Positions 1-7,491 of a stretch of 14,254 bases of DNA are shown here, piece after piece. The stretch spans positions 1-14,254 of the forward strand of contig CAZVJA010000134.1 in the NCBI GenBank assembly GCA_964626885.1, read 5' to 3'. Under the pieces are notes generated by a model, which had not been told where the DNA came from, made no database searches, and worked only from the letters and a program-made list of their open reading frames with translations. The position numbers were made by a program, and so were the translations under genes. The stretch comes from CAZVJA01 sp964626885. Its GTDB lineage: Bacteria > Planctomycetota > Planctomycetia > Planctomycetales > Planctomycetaceae. The number at the start of each line of letters is the position of its first letter. Positions within the stretch are counted from its first letter, which is position 1.

Positions 1-262
1 ATTGACCGCTGTTCCGACGACAAGTCGTCGGCTTGGCAAGAGTCCGATTCCCTCCATCCTCCGTCTTCCTCCCTCGTCCCCCCTTCCAAACGTCGCCAGC
101 GATTCGGGCCGCAGTTTCGTAAGAAGAGAGGCGCCCAGACCGGGATAGACGCCAGTCGCCCACTTCCGTCATAATGGGATTGTCCGAAGTGATTTGCGAC
201 GGCGGAGATACGTTCGTTCGGCCGCCTGAACCGTCCCATTCTCGCAGAAGTCGCCGGCGGCC
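1..262. other. Non-coding leader upstream of the glycan cluster
   Basis: I see no convincing gene here. All three plus frames lack good starts, and their translations are serine/proline-rich, driven by a pyrimidine-rich run at about 48-88. The first frame is open from the edge to a TAA at 172-174, so a short tail of an upstream gene cannot be excluded, but its composition does not look like protein. The stretch probably carries the promoter or leader of the ABC-transporter gene. No clear -35/-10 pair is visible. Confidence 0.4.
14..31. other. Perfect inverted repeat (hairpin)
   Basis: CCGACGAC and GTCGTCGG flank a 2-base AA centre and form a perfect inverted repeat, which would fold as a 7-bp stem with a 4-base loop. 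No T-run follows (the next bases are CTTGGC), so this is not a standard intrinsic terminator. It could be a terminator-like element of an upstream gene or a protein-binding palindrome. Confidence 0.35.
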
Positions 263-1552
263 ATGTCCTTTGCCATTCGGGTCGAGCAGCTCTCCAAGCG
301 GTATCGCATTCCGCAATCGGCCGGGCGTGCGCCTTACCGGACGCTCCGTGAGGATCTTGAGCGGCTCGTGACTTCGTCCTGGCAGCGCTGGCGGAACGGC
401 AGCCGTGATCAATCGACCGAGGACTTCTGGGCCCTGCGGGATGTGAGCTTCGAAGTGCGGCCGGGGGAAGTGCTGGGGATCATTGGCCGCAATGGGGCTG
501 GGAAATCGACCCTGCTGAAAATTCTCGGGCGCATCACCCGTCCGACGAGCGGCACCGCGCGGATTCGGGGGCGGATGGGGACGCTGCTCGAGGTCGGCAC
601 TGGTTTTCATCCCGAACTGACGGGGCGCGAGAACATTTTTCTGAGCGGCTCGATTCTCGGAATGCATCGCCACGAGATCAAACAGAAGTTTGACGCGATC
701 GTCGACTTCGCGGAACTGGAGCAGTTTCTCGAAACGCCGGTGAAGCGATATTCCAGCGGGATGTACGTGCGGCTGGCGTTCGCCGTCGCGGCACATCTGG
801 AACCGGAGATTCTGCTGATCGACGAGGTGCTGGCGGTCGGCGACGTTGCGTTTCAGCGGAAGTGCCTGTCGAAGATGGAGAACCTGGCCGGTGAGAGCCG
901 CACGGTGTTGTTCGTCAGCCACAACATGGAAGCGGTGCGGCAGCTCTGCCCGCGGAGCGTGTTGCTCGACGGCGGGCGAGTCATTCACGACGGCGCGACT
1001 CCCGAGGCACTGCGAACCTATCACGAGTCGCTGCGCGGCGGGGCGATCGACGCGCGGGTGTCGACTTCCAATCGGCAGGCGCGCGGCTCCGGCGCAGCGA
1101 GGTTCACGTCTCTCAGTGTCGAGAACGCCCGCGGTGAACCGGAGTGGGATTTCAACGTTGGCGAGACGGTCCGTGTCCGATTTTCGTTCGAGGTCGCCGA
1201 GTCGATCTCCGACCTGCGGTTTTACTTCGCTTTGCAATCGGGCGCGCACCGCGAAACGATTACCACTGTCAGCCGGATGATTTCGGAATCGCCGCTTGCC
1301 GCCGGCACGGTGGCCGAGTGGGTGCTCGAACTGCCAGAGATCAATCTTCGGCCCGGCGATTATGGAATTTACGCGTGGCTGGGTTCGGGGTTGGGAACCG
1401 GCTACGATGTGCTCGATTCGCTCTCGGCTCCAATTCCACCGCTGACCGTCTGGTCGGAAGAGACCGATCCGCACAAGACGGCGGGCTTTTTCACGATTCC
1501 CGCGCGGTTGTATAACGCGGATGCCCAGTCCGCGCGGCAGCAACAGCAATGA
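263..1552 (+). CDS. Wzt-like ABC transporter ATP-binding protein, polysaccharide export
   Basis: This is the cytoplasmic ATPase of an ABC exporter for undecaprenyl-linked surface polysaccharide (O-antigen or teichoic-acid export type; Wzt/TagH/RfbE family). Visible motifs: Walker A GRNGAGKS at residues 75-82, the family-typical LLEVGTGFHPELTGREN stretch at 108-124, ABC signature YSSGM at 163-167, Walker B ILLIDE at 183-188 and H-loop His220. At 429 residues it exceeds the roughly 240-260 of a bare nucleotide-binding domain. Residues about 275-415 form an extra beta-rich domain that resembles the Wzt C-terminal carbohydrate-binding domain, which in some systems recognises the modified end of the finished chain. 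The start gives the usual N-terminus (SFAIRVEQLSKRY). No strong ribosome-binding site is seen. The permease partner is not in the window and probably lies just upstream. The ATPase call is very secure; the glycan-binding role of the tail is inferred. Confidence 0.94.
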   Translation: MSFAIRVEQLSKRYRIPQSAGRAPYRTLREDLERLVTSSWQRWRNGSRDQSTEDFWALRDVSFEVRPGEVLGIIGRNGAGKSTLLKILGRITRPTSGTARIRGRMGTLLEVGTGFHPELTGRENIFLSGSILGMHRHEIKQKFDAIVDFAELEQFLETPVKRYSSGMYVRLAFAVAAHLEPEILLIDEVLAVGDVAFQRKCLSKMENLAGESRTVLFVSHNMEAVRQLCPRSVLLDGGRVIHDGATPEALRTYHESLRGGAIDARVSTSNRQARGSGAARFTSLSVENARGEPEWDFNVGETVRVRFSFEVAESISDLRFYFALQSGAHRETITTVSRMISESPLAAGTVAEWVLELPEINLRPGDYGIYAWLGSGLGTGYDVLDSLSAPIPPLTVWSEETDPHKTAGFFTIPARLYNADAQSARQQQQ

Positions 1553-1683
1553 GGCAGGGAGCGGCTGCAATCGTCATGTCGTCATCGTTTTCCGACCGGT
1601 TCCCGAGGCGTGCCGCCGCGCCCACACGACTTTGTATTCCGCACCGTCACTCTGAATCCGATTCCACGTCAACGAAATAAACC

Positions 1684-3732
1684 ATGCGCCGCGTGTTGAG
1701 AAAACTCCGCAACGAGATCAACCATTGGCGAGAGCGCGTCTCCTGGAAGATTCGCCGTGGCCGAACCGCGCGTCGGATGCAGCTTCCGGAACCACTCCCC
1801 CCACAACTGAGCGATCGGGACGCAATCCTTATCTTCATGCCGTATGCGGGAGTCGGACCGCTCTTCGCGGCGGCGTGCGTTGTCGCGCGGACGTTGCGGG
1901 AACGGGGGCATCGAGTGCTGGTGACGAGGTGTTATCAGCTTTTTGAGCGCTGCCCGGTAATGGACATGCGGCAGTTGCCGTATCCACCTTCCGCCGAAGA
2001 TAAGCAGGAAGCTTGTCTGCAATGTGCCGACAATTCCTTGTCGATGGCGGAATCGTACGGACTGGAGTGCGTTGACCTGCGGCGGTTGATCACTCCGGAA
2101 ATTCGGGAACGCGTTCAGCAGGCGATGGAGCGGGCACCGGAACGGCTGCTCGATTTTGAATTCGATGCTCAGCCGATCGGCAAATTGGGTGCCGTGGATC
2201 TGGCTCTGGCATGGAAAGTATCGAATCTGGACGATGTCTCGCCGATGATCCGGAATGCGTGGCTGCAATACATCGAAAGCAGTCTGGTCGCCTACTTAAT
2301 GGTGGATCAGGTATGCCGACTGTACCCAATCCGGCAGCTTTTGCATGTCAACGACTACGGCATGACCGTCGCGGGGATGCTCGCCGCGCGGAAATACGAT
2401 GTTGCATCGCAGGGGATGTCGCTGGCATCGCATCGCAATGTCGATTTTCGACGTTACATGTTCTGGCCGGAAGTGTGGAAGCCATCTTCGTTCTGGCAGT
2501 TGGACGCCTGGAAGGAATGCCGGGAGCTTGCCCTCTCGCCGGAATGCGTGCGCGAGATTACGGAAGATGAGATCGTCCGTCTCGGGGGCGTCGGCTCCCA
2601 TATCTACTCTCCCGCGAAATCATCGGAGTCACGTGATCCCCGTCCCGGCTGGGGACTGGCGTCCGACCGCAAGCTGCTCGTCGCCTATACGAGCAGTCTG
2701 GATGAAGCGGTGGCCATGAGAATGGGGATCGATGCTCTGAAGCTTACCGTTCCGGAACGATCGCAGCCATTCGCGAATCAAATCGAATGGCTGCGGGCCC
2801 TGGCCGACTACGTGGCGGCGTCGGACCATCTGCAGCTGGTGGTGCGGGTTCATCCGCGGGAAGGAGCCACAAAACATAGCAAGATCGAGTCTCAACACTT
2901 GCAGATGCTGCGGGGAGCTTTCCGCGAGCCTCCCGGGCATTGTCGTTTCGTCTGGCCGGAAGAACGGATTTCGAGCTACGATCTTGCCGAAGCGGCCGAT
3001 CTGGCACTCACCAGTTGGAGCACGATCGGCCTGGAAGTCGCGCGGCTGGGAGTGCCGGTGCTGGCGGCGTTCAACGGAAGCTGGGCCGCGATGCCGCAGG
3101 ATGACTTTCTGGAATGGGGAGCCGCTCCGACAGAGTACTTCCAAAGGCTGGAGATGCTGCTCGAAGCCCCGGTGACACTCGATCGCATCGTCCGCGCATA
3201 TCGCTGGTACAACCTGTATCATCTCGGAACGTCGTTCGATCTCGGTGATATTGTTCCCGCCAGCACGTTTAACGCCCTTCCGGATTACCGCGTGCCGGCC
3301 GAGGCAGCGGCTATTGAGGAGATTGTGGTTCATCAACGGAAAGCCTGCGACATCAATGTCGCGCGGCTGCGCGCGGCCCAACAGCCCGACACCGCAACGA
3401 TCGAGGCGGAAGAGTTAAAACGGCAATTGCGGCGACTGGTTCACTTTCTCTTGACGGGAGTCGATTCGCGTGACGATCTCCCCATGTGCGTCTTTATGGG
3501 AGATGGAGGGAAGACCACACAGAATCCGCTCATGCCGTCGGAAGGCGGTATGCGCCAGTTGGCAATTGACGGTGCCAACGTGCGGTACTCGACGCGGGAA
3601 CTCTCGACAGTCACTCCCTGCACCCGGTTTTCGCCGATGATCGCGCGACTGGCCCCCTTGTGCGCGACGCAAATCGTCGAAACGACGACATCCGAGCGAA
3701 CGCAGGGAACGCACATTTCCTCCGAGAGGTAA
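1684..3732 (+). CDS. KpsC/KpsS-like capsule polysaccharide glycosyltransferase
   Basis: This large (682 aa) cytoplasmic protein looks like a two-domain GT-B glycosyltransferase of the capsule/surface-carbohydrate class (KpsC/KpsS-like, Capsule_synth family). An N-terminal Rossmann-like segment lies at about 47-85 (ILIFMPYAGVGPL). It is followed by paired cysteines (C83/C90 and a CxxC at 111-114) like those of other surface-carbohydrate biosynthesis proteins. The C-terminal half has the RVHPREG motif (388-394) and a stretch at 430-461 (SSYDLAEAADL, then TSWSTIGLEVARLGVPV), the usual donor-binding region of this family, where an S/T-rich loop precedes a helix with Gly-Glu/Ala. Residues about 540-682 are an extra tail with no domain I recognise, and the last 45 residues are unusually rich in Thr and Ser. 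The gene starts 131 bases after the ABC ATPase. Sugar and acceptor cannot be read from sequence. Confidence is high for a surface-glycan GT-B protein and moderate for the KpsC/KpsS assignment. Confidence 0.75.
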   Translation: MRRVLRKLRNEINHWRERVSWKIRRGRTARRMQLPEPLPPQLSDRDAILIFMPYAGVGPLFAAACVVARTLRERGHRVLVTRCYQLFERCPVMDMRQLPYPPSAEDKQEACLQCADNSLSMAESYGLECVDLRRLITPEIRERVQQAMERAPERLLDFEFDAQPIGKLGAVDLALAWKVSNLDDVSPMIRNAWLQYIESSLVAYLMVDQVCRLYPIRQLLHVNDYGMTVAGMLAARKYDVASQGMSLASHRNVDFRRYMFWPEVWKPSSFWQLDAWKECRELALSPECVREITEDEIVRLGGVGSHIYSPAKSSESRDPRPGWGLASDRKLLVAYTSSLDEAVAMRMGIDALKLTVPERSQPFANQIEWLRALADYVAASDHLQLVVRVHPREGATKHSKIESQHLQMLRGAFREPPGHCRFVWPEERISSYDLAEAADLALTSWSTIGLEVARLGVPVLAAFNGSWAAMPQDDFLEWGAAPTEYFQRLEMLLEAPVTLDRIVRAYRWYNLYHLGTSFDLGDIVPASTFNALPDYRVPAEAAAIEEIVVHQRKACDINVARLRAAQQPDTATIEAEELKRQLRRLVHFLLTGVDSRDDLPMCVFMGDGGKTTQNPLMPSEGGMRQLAIDGANVRYSTRELSTVTPCTRFSPMIARLAPLCATQIVETTTSERTQGTHISSER

Positions 3733-3753
3733 GCATCGCGAAATCGAACGGAA

Positions 3754-4509
3754 ATGGAACATCACGACCAGACAATAAATCGCTCCCTGACAGGGGATTC
3801 CGCAAAACATCGTCCCCTTCGGCAGGTATTCGCCGATGGTGCGGGGCGGATCTATCGGCGGATTCGCTCGCTCGCGGTCGGTGAATCGTACGCGATCAAT
3901 TCGCTTGATCTGAAATTGCGGCGTTACCTGAACTTCAAGGATGGCTTCTTCGTCGAGGCCGGCGCGAACGACGGCCTGCATCAGAGCAACACCCTTTATT
4001 TCGAGAAGTACCGCCACTGGTCGGGTCTGTTGATCGAGCCGATCGAGCCGCTGGCCCGACTGTGTGCCGAGAACCGTCCGCGTTGCATTGTCGAGCAATG
4101 CGCACTGGTCTCGTTCGATTACCCGCATGCGACGATCGAGATGCAATACTGCGGGCTGATGTCACTCGTCAAAGGGGGAATGAAATCGTCGGAGGAGGAG
4201 CAGCGGCATATCGACGCGGGATGCAAAATTCAGAATGTCGAGAGCTACACTCTGACGGTGCCGGCCCGTACTCTGACTGCCGTGCTCGACCGGCACCATG
4301 TCGAGCGGTTCGATTTTCTTTCACTCGATGTTGAGGGGTATGAGCTGGAAGCGCTCAAAGGGATTGATTTCGACCGCTACCGTCCGCGCTACATGCTGAT
4401 CGAGGCCCGGTACCGCGACGAGATCGACACATTTCTGAAATCGTTGTATGAACCGGTCGCCGAACTCTCCCATCACGATGTCTTGTATCGCAGCCTCACC
4501 GGGCCATGA
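3754..4509 (+). CDS. FkbM family methyltransferase
   Basis: This is a SAM-dependent O-methyltransferase of the FkbM family (PF05050), which commonly methylates sugar hydroxyls in glycan and natural-product clusters. The SAM-binding motif I is FFVEAGANDG (residues 65-74), followed by LLIEPIEP (92-99) at the motif II position and the family-typical LDVEGYE (191-197) near the end. Length (251 aa) is normal. The start at 3754 lies 21 bases after the preceding stop. No in-frame ATG exists before the conserved core, so this start is reasonable, although the first 45 residues are not recognisably conserved. The stop overlaps the next start as ATGA, implying translational coupling. It probably methylates a sugar of the exported glycan; which hydroxyl is unknown. 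Confidence 0.9.
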   Translation: MEHHDQTINRSLTGDSAKHRPLRQVFADGAGRIYRRIRSLAVGESYAINSLDLKLRRYLNFKDGFFVEAGANDGLHQSNTLYFEKYRHWSGLLIEPIEPLARLCAENRPRCIVEQCALVSFDYPHATIEMQYCGLMSLVKGGMKSSEEEQRHIDAGCKIQNVESYTLTVPARTLTAVLDRHHVERFDFLSLDVEGYELEALKGIDFDRYRPRYMLIEARYRDEIDTFLKSLYEPVAELSHHDVLYRSLTGP

Positions 4510-5636
4510 AGTTTTTGATCGTTAATACCGACTACCCCGCGTTTCTCGACACCTTTTACGGTGCGCGCCCGGATCTCGCGGAACGGACCTATACGGAGCA
4601 GTTGCACGCGCGGAACGACACGCTCTTCGGCGTCTCCGATTTCTATCCGCGGAACCTGCAGGTGCTCGGCCACGTTGCCGAAGAGGTGCATCTCAACAAC
4701 CGCTGGCTGCAATCAGCGTGGGCTCGGGAGCATGGCCTGCGTATCGTTGACGAAGATCGATGGACCGTTCGCTGGCGGCGCGGCTGGATTCCCTGGCCGG
4801 CGCGCGACCACGATCGCTGGATGTTCGACGTGCTGGCAGCCCAGATCGAACACATCCGGCCCGATGTGCTGCTGACGCATGCCGTCGCGGATATCGAACC
4901 GGCTTTCTGGCGTCGGATGCGCGGGCATTACAAGTTGCTCGTCGGGCAGATCGCTTCGCCGTTGAGCACCGCCGCCGATCTGAGTTCGTTCGATCTCATG
5001 CTCTCGTCGCTGCCGAACTTTGTCGAGCGGTTCCGCGCGGCCGGAATTCGCGCGGAGCTGTTTCGGCTGGCGTTCGATCCGATTGTGTTGGATAAACTCT
5101 CGGCCCCCCCGTCCTCTGAAGAATCGGTGGATGTGTCTTTCGTCGGCACGCTCTCAACACATCACGCGGAGCGGATTGCGTGGCTGGAGCGAGTCTGTTC
5201 CGACGCCCGCGTGAAAATTTGGGGGCAGGGGGTGGAGTCGCTGGCTACGGACTCGCGAATCCGCCGAGCATATCAGCGCACCGCTTGGGGAAGCGACATG
5301 TATCGTGTACTGCGAAAGTCCCGCATCACGCTCAACCATCACATCGGCCTGTCGGACCGGTTCGCGAACAACATGCGGCTGTACGAAGCGACCGGCGTCG
5401 GCACGTTGTTACTTACCGACCAGAAACAGAACCTCGCCGACATGTTCGAGCCGGGGCGCGAAGTTGTTACTTATGCCACCGCTGACGAATGTTTGGAAAA
5501 AATTCGTTATTATCTGGAACACGAGGAAGAGCGCGGGGCGATCGCAAGAGCGGGGCAGGCGCGGACGTTGCGAGAGCACACATACCGGCAACGGATGGAG
5601 CAACTGGTGAAGATTGTCGGGGGTCTGACAGGATGA
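4506..5636 (+). CDS. CgeB-like glycosyltransferase
   Basis: This is a cytoplasmic GT-B glycosyltransferase resembling CgeB/YkvP proteins (Glyco_trans_1_2, PF13524) and predicted to add a sugar to the growing chain. The C-terminal donor-binding half is clear: VSFVGTLS at 210-217, then LNHHIGLSDRFANNMRLYEA at about 276-295, GVGTLLLTD at 297-305 and FEPGREVVTY at 314-323, ending with a helix typical of this group. The N-terminal half (1-200) is the expected acceptor-binding Rossmann domain (MKFLIVNTDYPAFL). Length (376 aa) is normal. The start codon overlaps the FkbM stop (ATGA), and its own stop overlaps the next start in the same way. Donor sugar and linkage cannot be read from sequence. Confidence 0.88.
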   Translation: MKFLIVNTDYPAFLDTFYGARPDLAERTYTEQLHARNDTLFGVSDFYPRNLQVLGHVAEEVHLNNRWLQSAWAREHGLRIVDEDRWTVRWRRGWIPWPARDHDRWMFDVLAAQIEHIRPDVLLTHAVADIEPAFWRRMRGHYKLLVGQIASPLSTAADLSSFDLMLSSLPNFVERFRAAGIRAELFRLAFDPIVLDKLSAPPSSEESVDVSFVGTLSTHHAERIAWLERVCSDARVKIWGQGVESLATDSRIRRAYQRTAWGSDMYRVLRKSRITLNHHIGLSDRFANNMRLYEATGVGTLLLTDQKQNLADMFEPGREVVTYATADECLEKIRYYLEHEEERGAIARAGQARTLREHTYRQRMEQLVKIVGGLTG

Positions 5637-6472
5637 CTGATCCGCTGAGAACGTGGTTTGCCGGCTGGCTGCCGCCGCATCTCAAGCGGCTGCTCAATCG
5701 GTCGCGCGCCGGGGAGGCGGTTTGGTACACGGGGAATTACGAGACGTGGGAAGACGCGCGGCGCGATTCAGTCGGCTATGAGGATCCGGTCATCTTCGAC
5801 AGGGTGAAAGACTCGATTGAAAAAGTCCGCGCCGGAGAAGCGGCCGGTGAGCGCGACGCCGTGCTGTTCGAGCAGGTGCCGTATCCGTTTCCCCTGCTTA
5901 CCGGATTGCTGCGGGCAGCGCTGTCGAGCAATCGGCTCAATGTGCTCGATATCGGCGGTTCGCTGGGGAGCACGTACTTTCAATGCCGCGGCCTGCTCGA
6001 CCGTCTCGATGAGCTGCGTTGGAACGTCGTCGAGCAGCTATCGTTCGTCGAATACGGCCGGGAGCACCTGCAGTCGCGGGAGTTGCGGTTTTACGACAGC
6101 ATCGACGCCTGTCTCACAGCGGAGCGGGTCGATGTGGCCGTGTTGTCGAGCGTCCTGCCGTATGTCGAAACGCCGTACAAGCTGCTGGAAGAAGTCGTCG
6201 CGCGGAAATTCGAACACATCATCATCGATCGAACTCCGCTGCTCGAGGATGGGCCGGACCGGTTGACCGTACAGCACGTGCCGGCCTACATCTACGGCCG
6301 CCAGTTGAGTTACCCCGCCTGGTTCCTCACGCGTGAAAACCTGCTGGCGCGAATTTCCCGCGACTACGACCTCCGTTTGGAGTTCGATGCTCTTGCCGGG
6401 CGGATCGAACTCGACGGTGCTTCCGCGCGCGACACGGGGTTCCTATTTCAATACAAACTGGACGACGAGTGA
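5633..6472 (+). CDS. TIGR04325-type putative methyltransferase
   Basis: This 279-aa protein matches in layout the putative SAM-dependent methyltransferases of the TIGR04325 family, found in LPS and polysaccharide clusters. The N-terminus carries the family-typical YTGNYETWEDA stretch (residues 32-42). The SAM site is LNVLDIGGSLGSTYF (102-116), the motif II equivalent is VVEQ (132-135), and the post-motif is DVAVLSSVLPYVETPY (167-182). A longer in-frame start at 5489 is open, but the ATG at 5633 overlaps the upstream stop as ATGA and gives the normal family N-terminus, while the extra 48 upstream residues have no family-like features and lie over the glycosyltransferase gene. The stop overlaps the next start (GTGA). 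Activity in this family is still presumed rather than shown, as far as I know. Confidence 0.85.
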   Translation: MTDPLRTWFAGWLPPHLKRLLNRSRAGEAVWYTGNYETWEDARRDSVGYEDPVIFDRVKDSIEKVRAGEAAGERDAVLFEQVPYPFPLLTGLLRAALSSNRLNVLDIGGSLGSTYFQCRGLLDRLDELRWNVVEQLSFVEYGREHLQSRELRFYDSIDACLTAERVDVAVLSSVLPYVETPYKLLEEVVARKFEHIIIDRTPLLEDGPDRLTVQHVPAYIYGRQLSYPAWFLTRENLLARISRDYDLRLEFDALAGRIELDGASARDTGFLFQYKLDDE

Positions 6473-7488
6473 CATCGCCGCCAATTCGCAGAGAGTGGAT
6501 CTCTTCCGTGGGTATGATCGAACGTGTCATGAACCGCCCCGAATTTACCGACCGGCCGCCGGTGCTGGTCGAGATCGGTGCTTCGGGCGGAACGCATGCC
6601 GCATGGAAACCGATTGCCCGTTGGTCGGTCTGTGTGGCGTTCGATCCCGACCGCCGCGACATGCAGCGGGTTGAAGGAGAAACGGGCGGTTATCGGCTGC
6701 TCCTGATCCAGCCGGCCGCGGCGGTGGCCGAGCCGATCTCGGAAGCGGAGTTTCATCTCACTCGCGCGCCGCACTGCTCCAGCCTGCTGGTGCCAAACAC
6801 CGAGGCGCTCGCTGACTGGGACTTCGCGGCGATGTTTGATGTCGAGCGGACCGCGCGTGTGCCGGCGGTGCAACTCTCAACGGCTCTGAAGAAGCTGAAC
6901 ATTGAGCAGGCCGACTGGTTCAAGACCGATTCGCAAGGGATCGACCTGCGCCTGTTTCTAAGCCTTGGCGAGCCGATCTGCCGGCGGGTTTTGGCGGCGG
7001 AATTCGAGCCGGGGATCATCGACGCTTACCGGGGGGAAGACAAGCTTTCGACGGTGCTGGCGACGATGGATCGCCCTGATTTCTGGCTGGCCGACCTCCG
7101 AATTCTTGGTACGCTGAGGATACCTGCCGGGCGGGCCGGGCAATGGAGCGACCGGGAACGGCGGCTGGCGGGGCGGGTGCTGCGGCGTTCTCCCGGCTGG
7201 GGGGAGATGACGTATCTGAATACCTTTCGCGGCGAGGGGACGTTCGGCTTGCGGGAGTGGCTGCTCGGCTGGGTCATCGCGACTTTGCACGAGCAGCACG
7301 GCTACGCTCTCGACATCGCCCGACGTGCGGCGGCAAAATTCGACGATAAGATGTTCGGCGAACTCGCAACGGAATCGGAGCGACATATTGCCGAACTTAT
7401 GCGCCGCGGCAAGCTGATGTTTCTGATGACCGATTTTTGGCGACGACTGACCGGTTTTGTGCGGCGAAAGCTGAATCGAACACGTTGA
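6469..7488 (+). CDS. Divergent FkbM-like methyltransferase
   Basis: This 339-aa protein looks like a distant FkbM-type SAM-dependent methyltransferase. The SAM-binding glycine motif is VLVEIGASGG (residues 32-41), with an acidic strand end at AFDP (57-60). WFKTDSQGIDLRL (150-162) sits where FkbM proteins have their DVEGYE motif, so the acidic and glycine residues are kept in altered form. A C-terminal stretch (about 210-339) goes beyond the usual FkbM core and includes a helical, Arg/Lys-rich end (RRLTGFVRRKLNRTR). The chosen GTG start overlaps the previous stop as GTGA. An internal ATG at residue 16 would also keep the core. The next gene begins 3 bases after the stop. Methyltransferase fold is fairly sure; substrate unknown. 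Confidence 0.72.
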   Translation: MTSPPIRREWISSVGMIERVMNRPEFTDRPPVLVEIGASGGTHAAWKPIARWSVCVAFDPDRRDMQRVEGETGGYRLLLIQPAAAVAEPISEAEFHLTRAPHCSSLLVPNTEALADWDFAAMFDVERTARVPAVQLSTALKKLNIEQADWFKTDSQGIDLRLFLSLGEPICRRVLAAEFEPGIIDAYRGEDKLSTVLATMDRPDFWLADLRILGTLRIPAGRAGQWSDRERRLAGRVLRRSPGWGEMTYLNTFRGEGTFGLREWLLGWVIATLHEQHGYALDIARRAAAKFDDKMFGELATESERHIAELMRRGKLMFLMTDFWRRLTGFVRRKLNRTR

Positions 7489-7491
7489 AAC

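Noticed and set aside
174..371. A 65-codon plus frame at the start of the ABC ATPase
   Set aside because: It is Ser/Arg/Pro-rich and overlaps the true start in another frame.
3660..3884. A 74-codon plus frame spanning the end of the KpsC/KpsS-like gene and the start of FkbM
   Set aside because: It is not accepted as a separate gene because it overlaps both neighbours; it is kept only as a hint of a possible frameshift.
5489..5632. Upstream extension of the TIGR04325-type gene
   Set aside because: It adds 48 arginine/glycine-rich residues inside the glycosyltransferase gene; the ATG at 5633 overlaps the preceding stop and gives a normal N-terminus.
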